In this document: piece after piece, positions 1 through 7,040 of the stretch
Layout of the letters: each line of letters opens with the position of its first letter
How positions within the stretch are numbered: position 1 is the first letter of the stretch
Translations under genes and position numbers: made by a program
Origin: Coriobacteriia bacterium
Lineage (GTDB): Bacteria; Actinomycetota; Coriobacteriia; Anaerosomatales; Anaerosomataceae
NCBI GenBank assembly: GCA_016938135.1
Contig: JAFGVD010000012.1
Span: 1-37,390, forward strand
Direction: 5' to 3'
DNA: 37,390 nucleotides
Notes under the pieces: model-generated
What the model was told of the DNA's origin: nothing
The model's database searches: none
What the model saw: only the letters and a program-made list of their open reading frames with translations

Positions 1-2
1 CC

Positions 3-89
3 GCCTAACAAGGGCGTCCAGCAGACGCGGCAAGCGCTAGAATGAGTGGAAGAAGATGGGCGCGCTGCTGACGCCCACTCACGTTAGGC
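3..89 (+). repeat. attC site 1
   Basis: Left core GCCTAAC at 3-9 and right core GTTAGGC at 83-89 are perfectly complementary. Between them AGGGCGTCCAGCAG and CTGCTGACGCCC form the inner arms, with one unpaired base as in classical attC hairpins. It closes a cassette whose gene lies outside the window. Confidence 0.93.
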
Positions 90-155
90 AGGGAGACCTC
101 AGATCGTTTGCTCGCGCTTCTCTGTTGTTCGGCCAAATAGGGGGACATCACGCGC

Positions 156-572
156 ATGGGCATGACAGCTTCGCGATCCGCACGCCTGCTCGTTACCGCG
201 TCCTGCATCGTCTTGGGTGCAATGATCCTCGCGGGGTGTAGTGAGGGTGGAACCCTCGAGCGTCCCCTCAAGGATGCGTACGTCTCGAGTCGCCTGGACC
301 ATATCGTTCTCCCAATTGACTCGCCTGAGGAAGTGGATTTGGCCGTTGCGGTGTACCTACATGATGTCTTTCCTGAGTTCATCAACGATGCCCGTGTGAC
401 CTCGGTCAGAGAGGGCATCTCCGATTCATCAGATGAGTCCGGGCCGGTGTACGTAGTCGAACTCGAGAGCTCGAGTGGGGATGCCGTCCTGGTTGGAGAG
501 GTTGAGGTCGAGGTATCCAGCGGCTTCGTGGTCGGAGACCGGCTGGTTCGTATGCCGTCGACCTCGGAGTAG
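156..572 (+). CDS. Predicted lipoprotein, cassette gene
   Basis: A 138-residue protein beginning with a type II signal peptide: basic n-region (SRSAR), hydrophobic core, and lipobox LAGC with the lipidated Cys at about residue 28. It should be exported and anchored to the outer face of the membrane. The remainder is acidic and serine-rich, with a repeated Val/Glu pattern near the C-terminus (VELESS, VEVEVSS). I recognise no family. An in-frame ATG at 162 is an alternative start; AGGGGGA lies upstream at about 139-145. It is the only gene between attC 1 and attC 2, and the stop is 13 bases before attC 2. It is an orphan-type cassette of unknown function. Confidence 0.72.
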   Translation: MGMTASRSARLLVTASCIVLGAMILAGCSEGGTLERPLKDAYVSSRLDHIVLPIDSPEEVDLAVAVYLHDVFPEFINDARVTSVREGISDSSDESGPVYVVELESSSGDAVLVGEVEVEVSSGFVVGDRLVRMPSTSE

Positions 573-585
573 CGCTGCTGCTCCT

Positions 586-670
586 GCCTAACCAGCGCAT
601 CCAGCAGAACGCTGGGAGCGATAGAATGAACGAAGCGCAAAGCGTCTGCTGATGCGCAAACACGTTAGGC
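586..670 (+). repeat. attC site 2
   Basis: Cores GCCTAAC (586-592) and GTTAGGC (664-670). The 85-bp site is identical base for base to attC site 3 (1119-1203), so the two cassettes either share a recent common origin or arose by duplication or gene conversion. Confidence 0.95.
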
Positions 671-703
671 GTAGTGCGGATCATGGTGGGCTTGGGGGGA
701 TCG

Positions 704-1162
704 ATGAGGCTGAAGCACTTTGCAGTGATGCTCGGTCTCGTCGTGCTGAACTCCGCTGTGGCGCGCGGGACGGCAGCCGTCGGTGCTGCGAACCCTGCTA
801 TGCGCCTTTCTTTTGCTGCATCGATCGGCTTGCCCCTTCTCCTCATGGTCGTAACGCACCTTCTTGCAGCGTTGCTCGTAGCAGGATGGAATGGCGTCCA
901 GGGTCTTACGAGGTTCCTTGCCGCAGCGGTAGCCGCGGTTGCTTCCATTGGTGCGGCGAACTTCTTCATTCAGCTGGTCGACCCGCTGCTTGAGCAGCTG
1001 CGTGATGCGCTATCTCCGTCGGGATGGCTTGGCGGGCTGTTGCTGGTTGTCTTCTGGTCTGTGGCCACCGTCTGCCTCGCGCATTGGATTTCTCGCGGTG
1101 TCATCTTCAGGCGTACACGCCTAACCAGCGCATCCAGCAGAACGCTGGGAGCGATAGAATGA
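704..1162 (+). CDS. Small integral membrane protein, cassette gene
   Basis: About 152 residues with four hydrophobic stretches: near residues 5-22, 40-65, 73-95 and 108-130. I chose ATG 704 because GGGGGGA lies just upstream at 694-700; GTG 674 and ATG 683 are in frame. The reading frame runs into attC 3: the last 14 or so residues (LTSASSRTLGAIE) are encoded by the recombination site and the stop is the TAG of its conserved GCGATAG block. No family recognised. The protein is probably in the cytoplasmic membrane; function unknown. Confidence 0.6.
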   Translation: MRLKHFAVMLGLVVLNSAVARGTAAVGAANPAMRLSFAASIGLPLLLMVVTHLLAALLVAGWNGVQGLTRFLAAAVAAVASIGAANFFIQLVDPLLEQLRDALSPSGWLGGLLLVVFWSVATVCLAHWISRGVIFRRTRLTSASSRTLGAIE

Positions 1163-1203
1163 ACGAAGCGCAAAGCGTCTGCTGATGCGCAAACACGTTA
1201 GGC
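1119..1203 (+). repeat. attC site 3
   Basis: Cores GCCTAAC (1119-1125) and GTTAGGC (1197-1203); identical to attC site 2 over all 85 bases. The upstream membrane-protein gene ends inside it. Confidence 0.95.
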
Positions 1204-1218
1204 CGAGGCACCTAGGCC

Positions 1219-1271
1219 TTGTCGTGGCTCTGAGCAAGGGTATACTACAAGTTGTACATCCTAGCGTACAA
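1219..1271 (+). promoter_or_regulatory. Promoter and operator of the first Phd-ParE module
   Basis: A -35-like TTGTCG (1219-1224), a 16-base gap and a -10 TATACT (1241-1246) precede the antitoxin start. Overlapping palindromes follow: TACAA-G-TTGTA (1246-1256) and TTGTAC-8-GTACAA (1252-1271). This fits Phd-type autorepression, which is inferred from the family. Confidence 0.6.
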
Positions 1272-1282
1272 GGAGCGACATT

Positions 1283-1561
1283 ATGCGCCCACTCAAGCTT
1301 GATGAGGACATCCGGCCCCTCTCGGAGTTTCGCGCTGAGATCGCGTCGTTCATCAAGCACGTGAATGACACCAGGCGTCCGCTCGTGCTCACGCAGCACG
1401 GCCGTGGCTCCGTGGTCGTCGTCGACATCGCGGAGTATGCAGCGATGCGCGAGCGGCTCGAGACTATCGATGACATCGCCGCCGCACGTGCGCAGCTTGC
1501 CGCGGGCGAGGGCATCGTGCATGACGAGGCCAAGGCGCAGGTACTCGGCAGGCTTGCCTAG
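1283..1561 (+). CDS. Phd/YefM-family antitoxin
   Basis: A 92-residue protein with the Phd/YefM layout: an N-terminal dimerising DNA-binding part (LSEFRAEIASFIKHVNDTRRPLVLTQHGRGSVVVVDIAEY) and an acidic Ala-rich C-terminal toxin-binding tail. GGAG at 1272-1275 supports ATG 1283. The ParE-like toxin gene starts two bases after the stop, so the pair is an operon with the antitoxin first, as usual. In this family the antitoxin represses its own promoter; palindromes just upstream are candidate operators. The cassette carries its own promoter, as cassettes remote from an integron promoter often do for toxin-antitoxin pairs. Confidence 0.9.
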   Translation: MRPLKLDEDIRPLSEFRAEIASFIKHVNDTRRPLVLTQHGRGSVVVVDIAEYAAMRERLETIDDIAAARAQLAAGEGIVHDEAKAQVLGRLA

Positions 1562-1562
1562 G

Positions 1563-1901
1563 ATGCGCGTCGTCTGGTCACCGCGCGCCATCGACCGCGT
1601 GGTCGAGATCGCGACCTACATCGCTCAAGACAGCTCCGCCGCCGCACGCGAGTGGGTCGAGCGGATCTTCGCCCATGTTGACTCGCAGCTCGCGGCGTTC
1701 CCGCTCAGCGGCAAGCCCGCCCGTGACGTGGACGCAGATGATGCGCGCGAACTTATCTTCGAGTCCTATCGTGTCTTCTACGACGTGGGGGATACGGTCG
1801 AAATCCTCACGGTCAGGCGTGGCAGCGAGCTCATCGACGCAGATGAGCTGCACTCGGGCCTGGCCCAACCAGCGCATCCAGTAGAACGCCAGGAGCGATA
1901 G
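1563..1901 (+). CDS. ParE/RelE-superfamily toxin
   Basis: A 112-residue toxin of the ParE/RelE plasmid-stabilisation family, with the helical hairpin AIDRVVEIATYIAQD, the FPLSGKPARDV turn, and the strand motif ELIFESYRVFYDVGDTVEILTVRRGS. ParE members poison gyrase and RelE members cleave mRNA on the ribosome; sequence alone does not decide which. ATG 1563 follows the antitoxin stop by one base. The C-terminal end (after DELHSGL) is encoded by attC 4, and translation stops at the TAG of its GCGATAG block, so about a dozen residues are recombination-site sequence. The frame is intact. Confidence 0.88.
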   Translation: MRVVWSPRAIDRVVEIATYIAQDSSAAAREWVERIFAHVDSQLAAFPLSGKPARDVDADDARELIFESYRVFYDVGDTVEILTVRRGSELIDADELHSGLAQPAHPVERQER

Positions 1902-1947
1902 ACTGAAAGAAGCGCAAAGCGTCTGCTCAAGCCGAAATACGTTCGAC
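1863..1947 (+). repeat. attC site 4 (variant right core)
   Basis: Left core GCCCAAC (1863-1869), central GCGATAGACTGAA, right core GTTCGAC (1941-1947). The right core departs from GTTRRRY at one base and does not complement its own left core. It does perfectly complement the left core of attC 5, which marks the true ends of the next cassette. Confidence 0.85.
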
Positions 1948-1982
1948 GCGGCCGAGTGTGCACATTGGAGGACGAGACTCCC

Positions 1983-2948
1983 ATGGCGTCATCTTTGAAC
2001 GTGTCTGGGGCGGTTAGCACCGTGAGCGAGGACCGGAGCGAACCCATCGTCCGCATTCGCGGCTTCCGCATGGACTTCGACGGGCATGCCGTTCTTCGTG
2101 ACCTGTCGTTCGATGTGGAGCGCGGCGAGACGTTCGGGTTCCTCGGCGCGAACGGTTCCGGCAAGACCACCACCATCCGCGCGCTCCTCGGCATCTACCA
2201 GCCGACTGCGGGAGAGTTGCTCGTGAACGGTCGGCGGTTCGAGCCTGCGCTCGGAAGCAACCTTGGCTACCTGCCCGAAGAGCGAGGGCTTTACAAGAAG
2301 GAGTCGGTCATCACCGTGATGACCTACTTCGGTCGGCTCAAGGGTCTCGGCAAGCACGCCGCAGCGTCGTGGTCGATGGAGTACCTGGAGCGGGTGGACC
2401 TCGCGGACAGGGCGAAGGTGCGCGTGGACAAGCTGTCAGGCGGTGAGCAGCAGAAGGTTCAGCTCGGTGTGACGATCATGGGCGAGCCGGAGTTGCTCAT
2501 CTTGGACGAGCCTACCAAGGGGTTCGATCCTGTGAACAGGCGGCTTCTCCTGGGCATCATCGAGGAGCGGCGGCACGCGGGGGCCACCGTGCTGATGGTG
2601 ACCCATCAGATGGACGAGGTCGAACGGCTCTGCGATCGCGTGCTTCTGCTCAAGAACGGAGTCGCCGAGGCCTACGGGACCATCTCCGAGGTTCAGGCGC
2701 AGTACGGCGGCACGACGGCGAAGGTAGCCTTCACTGGAGACATTCCGGACTCACCCCGCTACCGCGTGATGCGACGCGAGAACAATTATGCCGAGCTCGA
2801 CCTCGATGAAAGCGTGGACGAGGCCGCGGTACTTCGGGATCTGGTTCAGGCCGGCGTGAGGGTGCGCAGCTTCGCCACGGGCCGACCGTCGATGGACGAC
2901 ATCTTCGTGAGAGTCTACGGTGGCCACGACGAACCGGACGAGGTGTAG
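1983..2948 (+). CDS. ABC transporter ATPase, NatA-like
   Basis: A 321-residue nucleotide-binding subunit with all motifs intact: Walker A GANGSGKT near residues 55-62, signature LSGGEQ near 151-156, Walker B LLILDEP near 171-177, and the switch His in MVTHQM near 208. A C-terminal extension of about 90 residues resembles the DUF4162-type tail of NatA-like ATPases. I prefer ATG 1983 because GGAGG lies at 1967-1971; GTG 1956 in the same frame is possible. It pairs with the permease starting three bases after its stop. The substrate is unknown; NatAB and related systems export ions, drugs or peptides. Both genes sit inside one large cassette bounded by matching core sites. Confidence 0.92.
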   Translation: MASSLNVSGAVSTVSEDRSEPIVRIRGFRMDFDGHAVLRDLSFDVERGETFGFLGANGSGKTTTIRALLGIYQPTAGELLVNGRRFEPALGSNLGYLPEERGLYKKESVITVMTYFGRLKGLGKHAAASWSMEYLERVDLADRAKVRVDKLSGGEQQKVQLGVTIMGEPELLILDEPTKGFDPVNRRLLLGIIEERRHAGATVLMVTHQMDEVERLCDRVLLLKNGVAEAYGTISEVQAQYGGTTAKVAFTGDIPDSPRYRVMRRENNYAELDLDESVDEAAVLRDLVQAGVRVRSFATGRPSMDDIFVRVYGGHDEPDEV

Positions 2949-2951
2949 ACG

Positions 2952-4172
2952 ATGGCGCGACACAACATGGGCACCATCGTCTCGTTCGAGGTCAAACGCA
3001 CGCTCTCGAAGACCGGCTTCTGGATCGCCACGCTGGTCGTTCCCGTCATCATGGGCGCGGTGATCGCACTAATCGTGGTGTCCAACACGTCTGCGGCCGC
3101 GGGAGCGGACCAACAGGCACGCGCACAGTTCACCTTCACGTATAGCGACGCCTCCGAGTACGTGATTCCGGCCGTGGCCGAGGCTTTCGGCGGCATTTCT
3201 GTGACCGACGACGAGAAGTCGATCGCTGACGTGCAGGCCGGTAGCCTCGACGCTCACTTCGCGTATCCGACGAATCCCGCCGAAGAGCCGACGAAGGTCT
3301 ATGCGGCGGAGGCAGGCATCTTCGCGAACGGCAAGTATGCAGCCATTGCATCCGAGGTCCTGATCGCGAGCGCCCAAGCGGCCCTCGACGACCAGTCGCT
3401 CGCCACGCTCGTTCGTGGTGACTTCCAGGTGTCCTCGACGACCTTCAAGGAGGGCCGCGAGTCGGCCGGCCTCGCCGAGGTTATCCCGCCACTCCTAATC
3501 TTGCTTGCCTTCTACGCGAGCATTCTGCTCATGGGAAACCTGATGGCGACCAGCCTCCTCGAGGAGAAGGAGAACAGGGTCTCCGAAATGATCCTGACAA
3601 CGATGAATCCGACGACAATGGTCTCCGGCAAGGTCGTGTCGCTGTTCATGGTCGGTGCGATTCAGATGGTGGCGATCTCGCTTCCGGTCCTCGTCGGCTA
3701 CCTGTTCTTCCGGGAGGAGCTCAGACTGCCCTACGTAGATCTTGCGTCCTTGAGCTTCGAGCCTTGGCCGATGCTCGTGGGCGCGCTCCTCCTCGTGGGC
3801 GGATTCTCTTTGGTCACGACGACGTTGGCGGCGGCCAGCGCGATCATGCCGACCGCGCGGGATGCGGGTGCGATTGCCGCTCCGGTGTCGATCGTGTCGT
3901 TCGCCCCGCTGTGGGTAGGCGCGCTCGTGTTGTCGAACCCGGAATCCTTCGTTGTGCAGATCCTGACCTACTTCCCGTACACTGCGGCGCCCACGGCGAT
4001 GATCCGCAACGCTCTGGGAACCCTCGGTGCGATGGAGGCGACGATCGTCATTGTCGAGCTGTTCGTTCTCAGCTCCATCATCTTCCGCATCGCGGTCAGA
4101 CTGTTCCAGTACGGATCGATCGAGTACTCGCAGAAGGTCGCCCTCAAGGCGGCGTTCGCCAAACATGAGTAG
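2952..4172 (+). CDS. ABC-2 type permease, NatB-like
   Basis: A 406-residue membrane subunit with one N-terminal membrane segment (about 21-44), a long external domain (about 45-170) and then five membrane segments to the C-terminus. This 1+5 pattern is typical of the NatB/YhaP ABC-2 family. The motif EEKENRVSEMILTTMNP after the second membrane segment is the family's coupling region (EEKE...RV.E.L..s..p). It follows the ATPase by three bases and so is co-translated. Together they form an exporter in the cytoplasmic membrane. Its stop lies 43 bases before attC 5. The frame is intact, in contrast to several neighbours, suggesting the exporter is maintained. Confidence 0.9.
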   Translation: MARHNMGTIVSFEVKRTLSKTGFWIATLVVPVIMGAVIALIVVSNTSAAAGADQQARAQFTFTYSDASEYVIPAVAEAFGGISVTDDEKSIADVQAGSLDAHFAYPTNPAEEPTKVYAAEAGIFANGKYAAIASEVLIASAQAALDDQSLATLVRGDFQVSSTTFKEGRESAGLAEVIPPLLILLAFYASILLMGNLMATSLLEEKENRVSEMILTTMNPTTMVSGKVVSLFMVGAIQMVAISLPVLVGYLFFREELRLPYVDLASLSFEPWPMLVGALLLVGGFSLVTTTLAAASAIMPTARDAGAIAAPVSIVSFAPLWVGALVLSNPESFVVQILTYFPYTAAPTAMIRNALGTLGAMEATIVIVELFVLSSIIFRIAVRLFQYGSIEYSQKVALKAAFAKHE

Positions 4173-4215
4173 CGCCGCCGGCAACCTGGACGCTTGATTG
4201 CCTTGCAGCCGGCGC

Positions 4216-4306
4216 GTCGAACCTGCGCTTCCAGCCGACTCACGGTAGCGCTAGGCTGAGGTCAGGCCGCTCGTTCGCGGCTGAAGCGCAAACACGTACG
4301 TTAGCG
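4216..4306 (+). repeat. attC site 5 (variant left core)
   Basis: Left core GTCGAAC (4216-4222) and right core GTTAGCG (4300-4306), with ACGT duplicated just before the right core. The centre is of the second attC type (GCGCTAGGCTGA, CCGCTCGTTCGC). The left core exactly complements the GTTCGAC at 1941, identifying the exporter pair as one cassette. Confidence 0.8.
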
Positions 4307-4352
4307 TGACCTCTTGGGACGTCTCCACTCTCCGGCGTTCGGGGTTTTCAAA

Positions 4353-4370
4353 TGTACCAATTGTGGTACA
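4353..4370 (+). promoter_or_regulatory. Palindromic operator upstream of HigB-HigA module
   Basis: A perfect inverted repeat TGTACCA-ATTG-TGGTACA ends eight bases before the toxin start. It is a strong candidate for the HigA-type repressor site. A similar half-site pair occurs upstream of the Phd module at 7757. Confidence 0.6.
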
Positions 4371-4378
4371 CTCGTTTC

Positions 4379-4737
4379 ATGAGTGAGTCCCATGACAGGA
4401 AGCCCATCCTCTCAGTGCGGTTCTACTGCACCGCATCCGGCACCGAGCCGGTGAGGGAGTGGCTGCTTGGACTCACAAAGGATGACCGGCGGGCAGTGGG
4501 TGAGGATATCAGACGGCGCAGTACGGCTGGCCGCTCGGGATGCCGCTCATCCGCAAGCTCGAGCCGGGTCTGTGGGAGGTCCGCTCGCACATCGCGGCGG
4601 GCATCGCACGGGTGCTCTTCACGGTTGAAGGACCGGTCATGGTCCTGCTGCATGGCTTTGTGAAGAAGTCCCAGAAGACGCCCGCATCCGATCTTAAGAC
4701 CGCGCAGCAACGGATGGCGGATCTGCGAAGGGAGTGA
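4379..4737 (+). pseudogene. HigB-type (phage Gp49-like) toxin with a one-base deletion
   Basis: The N-terminal part (ILSVRFYCTASGTEPVREWLLGLTKDDRRAVGEDI) is read from ATG 4379. The C-terminal part (QYGWPLGMPLIRKLEPGLWEVRS... GFVKKSQKTP) is read one frame over. Adding one base at about 4511-4512 restores a continuous family-typical protein of about 119 residues through EDIK-TAQYGWPLGMPL. HigB toxins of this family are ribosome-dependent RNases, with GLWEVRS and VLLHGF.KKSQKTP as hallmark motifs. As written the toxin is truncated and presumably inactive. The antitoxin gene overlaps its stop (GTGA). Either a genuine inactivating deletion or a base-calling error. Confidence 0.85.
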
Positions 4738-5027
4738 ACACGGTGGACAAGAAGCATATGGGAAGCGACTTCGATGACTTCCTCTGTGATGAGGGTGTCC
4801 TCGACGAGGCGGAGGCCGTCGCGACCAAGCGCGTCATCGCTTACCAGTTGGCGCAGGAGATGGAGCGCGCCAACATCTCGCAGTCCGAGCTTGCGCGCCG
4901 CATGAATACCAGCCGCTCTTCGGTGGAGCGCCTACTCGATCCTTCCAACCCGTCGGTCACGCTCGTCACACTCGAGCGTGCGGCCAGCGCAATTGGTAAA
5001 CGGCTAAGGGTGCAGCTGACCGCATAG
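4734..5027 (+). CDS. XRE-family antitoxin, HigA-like
   Basis: A 97-residue helix-turn-helix protein; the HTH spans about residues 38-70 (LAQEMERANISQSELARRMNTSRSSVERLL). The N-terminal segment (SDFDDFLCDEGVLDEAEAVATKRVIAYQL) is the typical toxin-wrapping part of the HigA partner of Gp49-like HigB. GTG 4734 overlaps the toxin stop by four bases, the usual toxin-first order of this module type. It is intact although its toxin is frameshifted, so it may survive as a lone repressor or protect against related toxins. Confidence 0.88.
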   Translation: MNTVDKKHMGSDFDDFLCDEGVLDEAEAVATKRVIAYQLAQEMERANISQSELARRMNTSRSSVERLLDPSNPSVTLVTLERAASAIGKRLRVQLTA

Positions 5028-5036
5028 GCGCGGGCG

Positions 5037-5130
5037 TTCTAACCAGCGCATCCAGCAGGCGCGCAGGAGCGCGCCAGTCGCTTCGCGAAGTACAGCGAGG
5101 GCGCGCTGCTGATGAGCTCATACGTTAGGT
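5037..5130 (+). repeat. attC site 6
   Basis: Left core TTCTAAC (5037-5043), right core GTTAGGT (5124-5130). The inner arms and a longer loop (CGCTTCGCGAAG region) give 94 bp. The right core perfectly complements the left core of attC 7 (ACCTAAC), defining the lipoprotein cassette. Confidence 0.88.
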
Positions 5131-5152
5131 GGACGACAAGGGGGAGCGTTTC

Positions 5153-5689
5153 ATGGCAGGAGCAACCAGGCACCGCGTGATCATCGCCGCCGGCATGATG
5201 GCGATATCGATGTTGTTGATGGGCTGTATGCTCGAGCAGGTATTCGAGGAGTACATGGGCAACGGCTCATCGACCTGGATTCAGCATGAGGATGTCATCC
5301 AGGATGCCGCGCAGAAGGAGTATCAGGCCGAGCCTGATCAGACGCTCGCTTCCGGCCAAGTCCTTTCGGTGCGTGTCAACTACGGGAAGAGCGAAGCGTC
5401 GCAGTGTCAGGTGCGCGTCGAGAACGAGCGCAACGGCTGGTACGACGAGATTGAGGACACAGCCGAGGCGGGCGTGCTCGGCAGTGGCGAGAAGAAATAC
5501 GGCGATTATCCGTTCGGCTTCGAGAACTTCAACAGGCAGCTCACCCAATCGGAGTACTACGACCCCAAGGACGCCAAGGGCGAGTACCGGGTAACCGTCA
5601 CAGCCAGTACAGGCTACAGCGCGACGGCAAAGGTCACCTGGGACGGTGAACGGTTCAGCCCCAATCTGCTTGCCTTCTCCCTGGACTGA
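5153..5689 (+). CDS. Predicted lipoprotein, cassette gene
   Basis: A 178-residue exported protein. A basic start (MAGATRHR), hydrophobic core and lipobox LMGC place the lipidated Cys at residue 25. The mature part reads like a beta-sandwich: VLSVRVNYGKSEASQCQVRVENERNGWYDE, then a C-terminal repeat of strand-like segments ending YRVTVTASTGYSATAKVTWDGERF. This may be an immunoglobulin-like fold, but I recognise no family. ATG 5153 has GGGGGAG eight bases upstream; a GTG at 5129 is in frame but lacks support. Sole gene between attC 6 and attC 7, whose cores match, so the cassette is structurally intact. Confidence 0.75.
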   Translation: MAGATRHRVIIAAGMMAISMLLMGCMLEQVFEEYMGNGSSTWIQHEDVIQDAAQKEYQAEPDQTLASGQVLSVRVNYGKSEASQCQVRVENERNGWYDEIEDTAEAGVLGSGEKKYGDYPFGFENFNRQLTQSEYYDPKDAKGEYRVTVTASTGYSATAKVTWDGERFSPNLLAFSLD

Positions 5690-5708
5690 GGAAGCAGCGC
5701 GGTGCGCC

Positions 5709-5795
5709 ACCTAACCCGCGCTTCCAGCCGACTCGCGCACGCGCTAGGCTGACAGGTGGCCGCTCGTTCGCTGCTGATGCGCAGATACGTTGGGC
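5709..5795 (+). repeat. attC site 7
   Basis: Cores ACCTAAC (5709-5715) and GTTGGGC (5789-5795), second attC type with GCGCTAGGCTGA centre. Its right core GTTGGGC exactly complements the GCCCAAC of attC 8. Confidence 0.92.
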
Positions 5796-5850
5796 AGACG
5801 TGGGGCGCGCGCTCGCAAGCCCCGTCGTTCGTTCGGGGGAGGAGACGGCA

Positions 5851-6191
5851 GTGGGTGCGGCAGCTAATCTGAATCTGGCGCTGGCGTTTGCCCTTGAGTT
5901 AGCCATGTTGGCGACGTTTGGCTTCTTCGGGTTCCGGTCTCTCGACCACCGCTGCTTCGCTGGGTGTTCGCGATCGTGCTGCCGTTGGCTACTGCAGCCT
6001 TGTGGGGCTACCTGCTGGCGCCAAAGGCGGCTCACCGCCTCAAAATGGTGCCTGGGGTACTCCTGTCGCTTCTGCTGTCCTTCCTCGCCGCGTTCGCGCT
6101 GTACCGCGTCGGGCAACCGACCTTGGCGTGGGTGATGGCGGGTGCAGCGATACTACACGCCGTGCTTGCATCCGTGTGGCACCAGTGGTGA
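5851..6191 (+). pseudogene. DUF2568 (YrdB-like) membrane protein with a one-base deletion
   Basis: The segment from GTG 5851 (LNLALAFALELAMLATFGFFGFRSL) and the segment in another frame from about 5946 (PPLLRWVFAIVLPLATAALWGYLLAPKAAHRL, then three more hydrophobic stretches to HQW) together make a typical four-helix DUF2568 protein. Restoring one base near 5944-5946 joins them. GGGGAGGAG at 5836-5844 supports the GTG start. DUF2568 proteins are small membrane proteins of unknown function, and the LLAPKA motif after helix 2 is characteristic. As written, translation from the normal start goes out of frame before helix 2, so the gene is presumably dead unless the deletion is an error. Confidence 0.75.
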
Positions 6192-6221
6192 AGCTACCGT
6201 TGGTTCGGGTTTCGGCTCGCT

Positions 6222-6309
6222 GCCCAACAAGCGCTTCCAGCTGACGCGCCGGAGCGCTCGGCTACACTGTGAGGTATCGGCGCGCTGCTGATGCGCAAAC
6301 ACGTTAGGC
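6222..6309 (+). repeat. attC site 8
   Basis: Cores GCCCAAC (6222-6228) and GTTAGGC (6303-6309). Inner arms AGCGCTTCCAGCTGA and the CTGCTGATGCGC pair imperfectly, as usual. Confidence 0.92.
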
Positions 6310-6412
6310 AGAATGGTGCGCTGAGCCGCGTTGACTCTTCGTTGCATCTCGTCATTTGGACGCCCACTTGCTAGATGATCTGTCTGCCCGCAGGCGACGG
6401 AGGGACCAGACG

Positions 6413-6847
6413 ATGCATCTCCCACGTGTACTCTTCCTGTGTACCGGTAATACTGCTCGCAGCCAGATGGCAGAGGCGATTCTGCGGCAGCGCAGCGGCG
6501 ACAGTTTCGAGGTTCACAGCGCGGGCCTCGAACCCAGCGAAGTGCGGTCGGAGACAATTGCCGTGCTGAAGGAGGCTGGCATTTCGACAGAGGGCCTACG
6601 CAGCAAAGGTGTCGATGAGTATCTCGGCAAGATGCACATCAACTACCTCGTCACGGTATGTGCACACGCGGAGGAGAGCTGTCCCCGGATCTGGCCGGTC
6701 GGTGGGCATAGGCTCTTCTGGTCTATCAGCGACCCGGCAGTCGTTTATGGGTCGGATGATGAACGTCTCGCGGCCTTCCGCCGTGCTCGCGATGAGATTG
6801 CACGCCTGATCGATGAATGGCTGGAATCGCAGCCAGGTTCCGACTGA
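6413..6847 (+). CDS. Low-molecular-weight phosphatase / thioredoxin-type arsenate reductase (ArsC-like)
   Basis: A 144-residue protein of the LMW tyrosine phosphatase fold. The P-loop CTGNTARS has nucleophile Cys10 and Arg16 (CX5R). Two further cysteines occur in VCAHAEESCP (Cys83 and Cys90), matching the redox pair of thioredoxin-coupled arsenate reductases, and the general-acid loop is SISDPA (Asp107). Family knowledge: this enzyme reduces arsenate to arsenite in the cytoplasm using thioredoxin. ATG 6413 has GGAGG at 6399-6403. No arsR or efflux gene is adjacent; it stands alone as a cassette between attC 8 and attC 9, which have complementary cores. A phosphatase role cannot be excluded. 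Confidence 0.88.
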   Translation: MHLPRVLFLCTGNTARSQMAEAILRQRSGDSFEVHSAGLEPSEVRSETIAVLKEAGISTEGLRSKGVDEYLGKMHINYLVTVCAHAEESCPRIWPVGGHRLFWSISDPAVVYGSDDERLAAFRRARDEIARLIDEWLESQPGSD

Positions 6848-6886
6848 CTGGCGCTGTCCCTGATTCGTTCTGAGGCGTCGTCATCT

Positions 6887-6972
6887 GCCTAACCCGCGCT
6901 TCCACTCGACTCGCGCATGGTTGACGCATAATGGGAGCGCAAGCACGCGAGTGAAGCGCAAACACGTTAGGC
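6887..6972 (+). repeat. attC site 9
   Basis: Cores GCCTAAC (6887-6893) and GTTAGGC (6966-6972). The interior is unusual: ACTCGACTCGCG pairs with CGCGAGTGAAGCG instead of the common CAGCAG/CTGCTG arms. Confidence 0.92.
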
Positions 6973-6994
6973 GTGTTCCCTCGAGTCTCCCGCA

Positions 6995-7012
6995 GGTGCT
7001 ATACTCGGCACC
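6995..7012 (+). promoter_or_regulatory. Operator with embedded -10 for the second Phd-ParE module
   Basis: The inverted repeat GGTGC-8-GCACC encloses TATACT (7000-7005), a good -10 element. A repressor bound here would block RNA polymerase, fitting antitoxin autoregulation. Confidence 0.5.
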
Positions 7013-7040
7013 AGAATGCCGGTGTGGTTAGGAGGCTCCT

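Noticed and set aside
3495-4184. Long minus-strand ORF under the ABC permease
   Set aside because: Low-complexity Arg/His/Asp-rich composition typical of a shadow frame; the plus-strand permease is certain.
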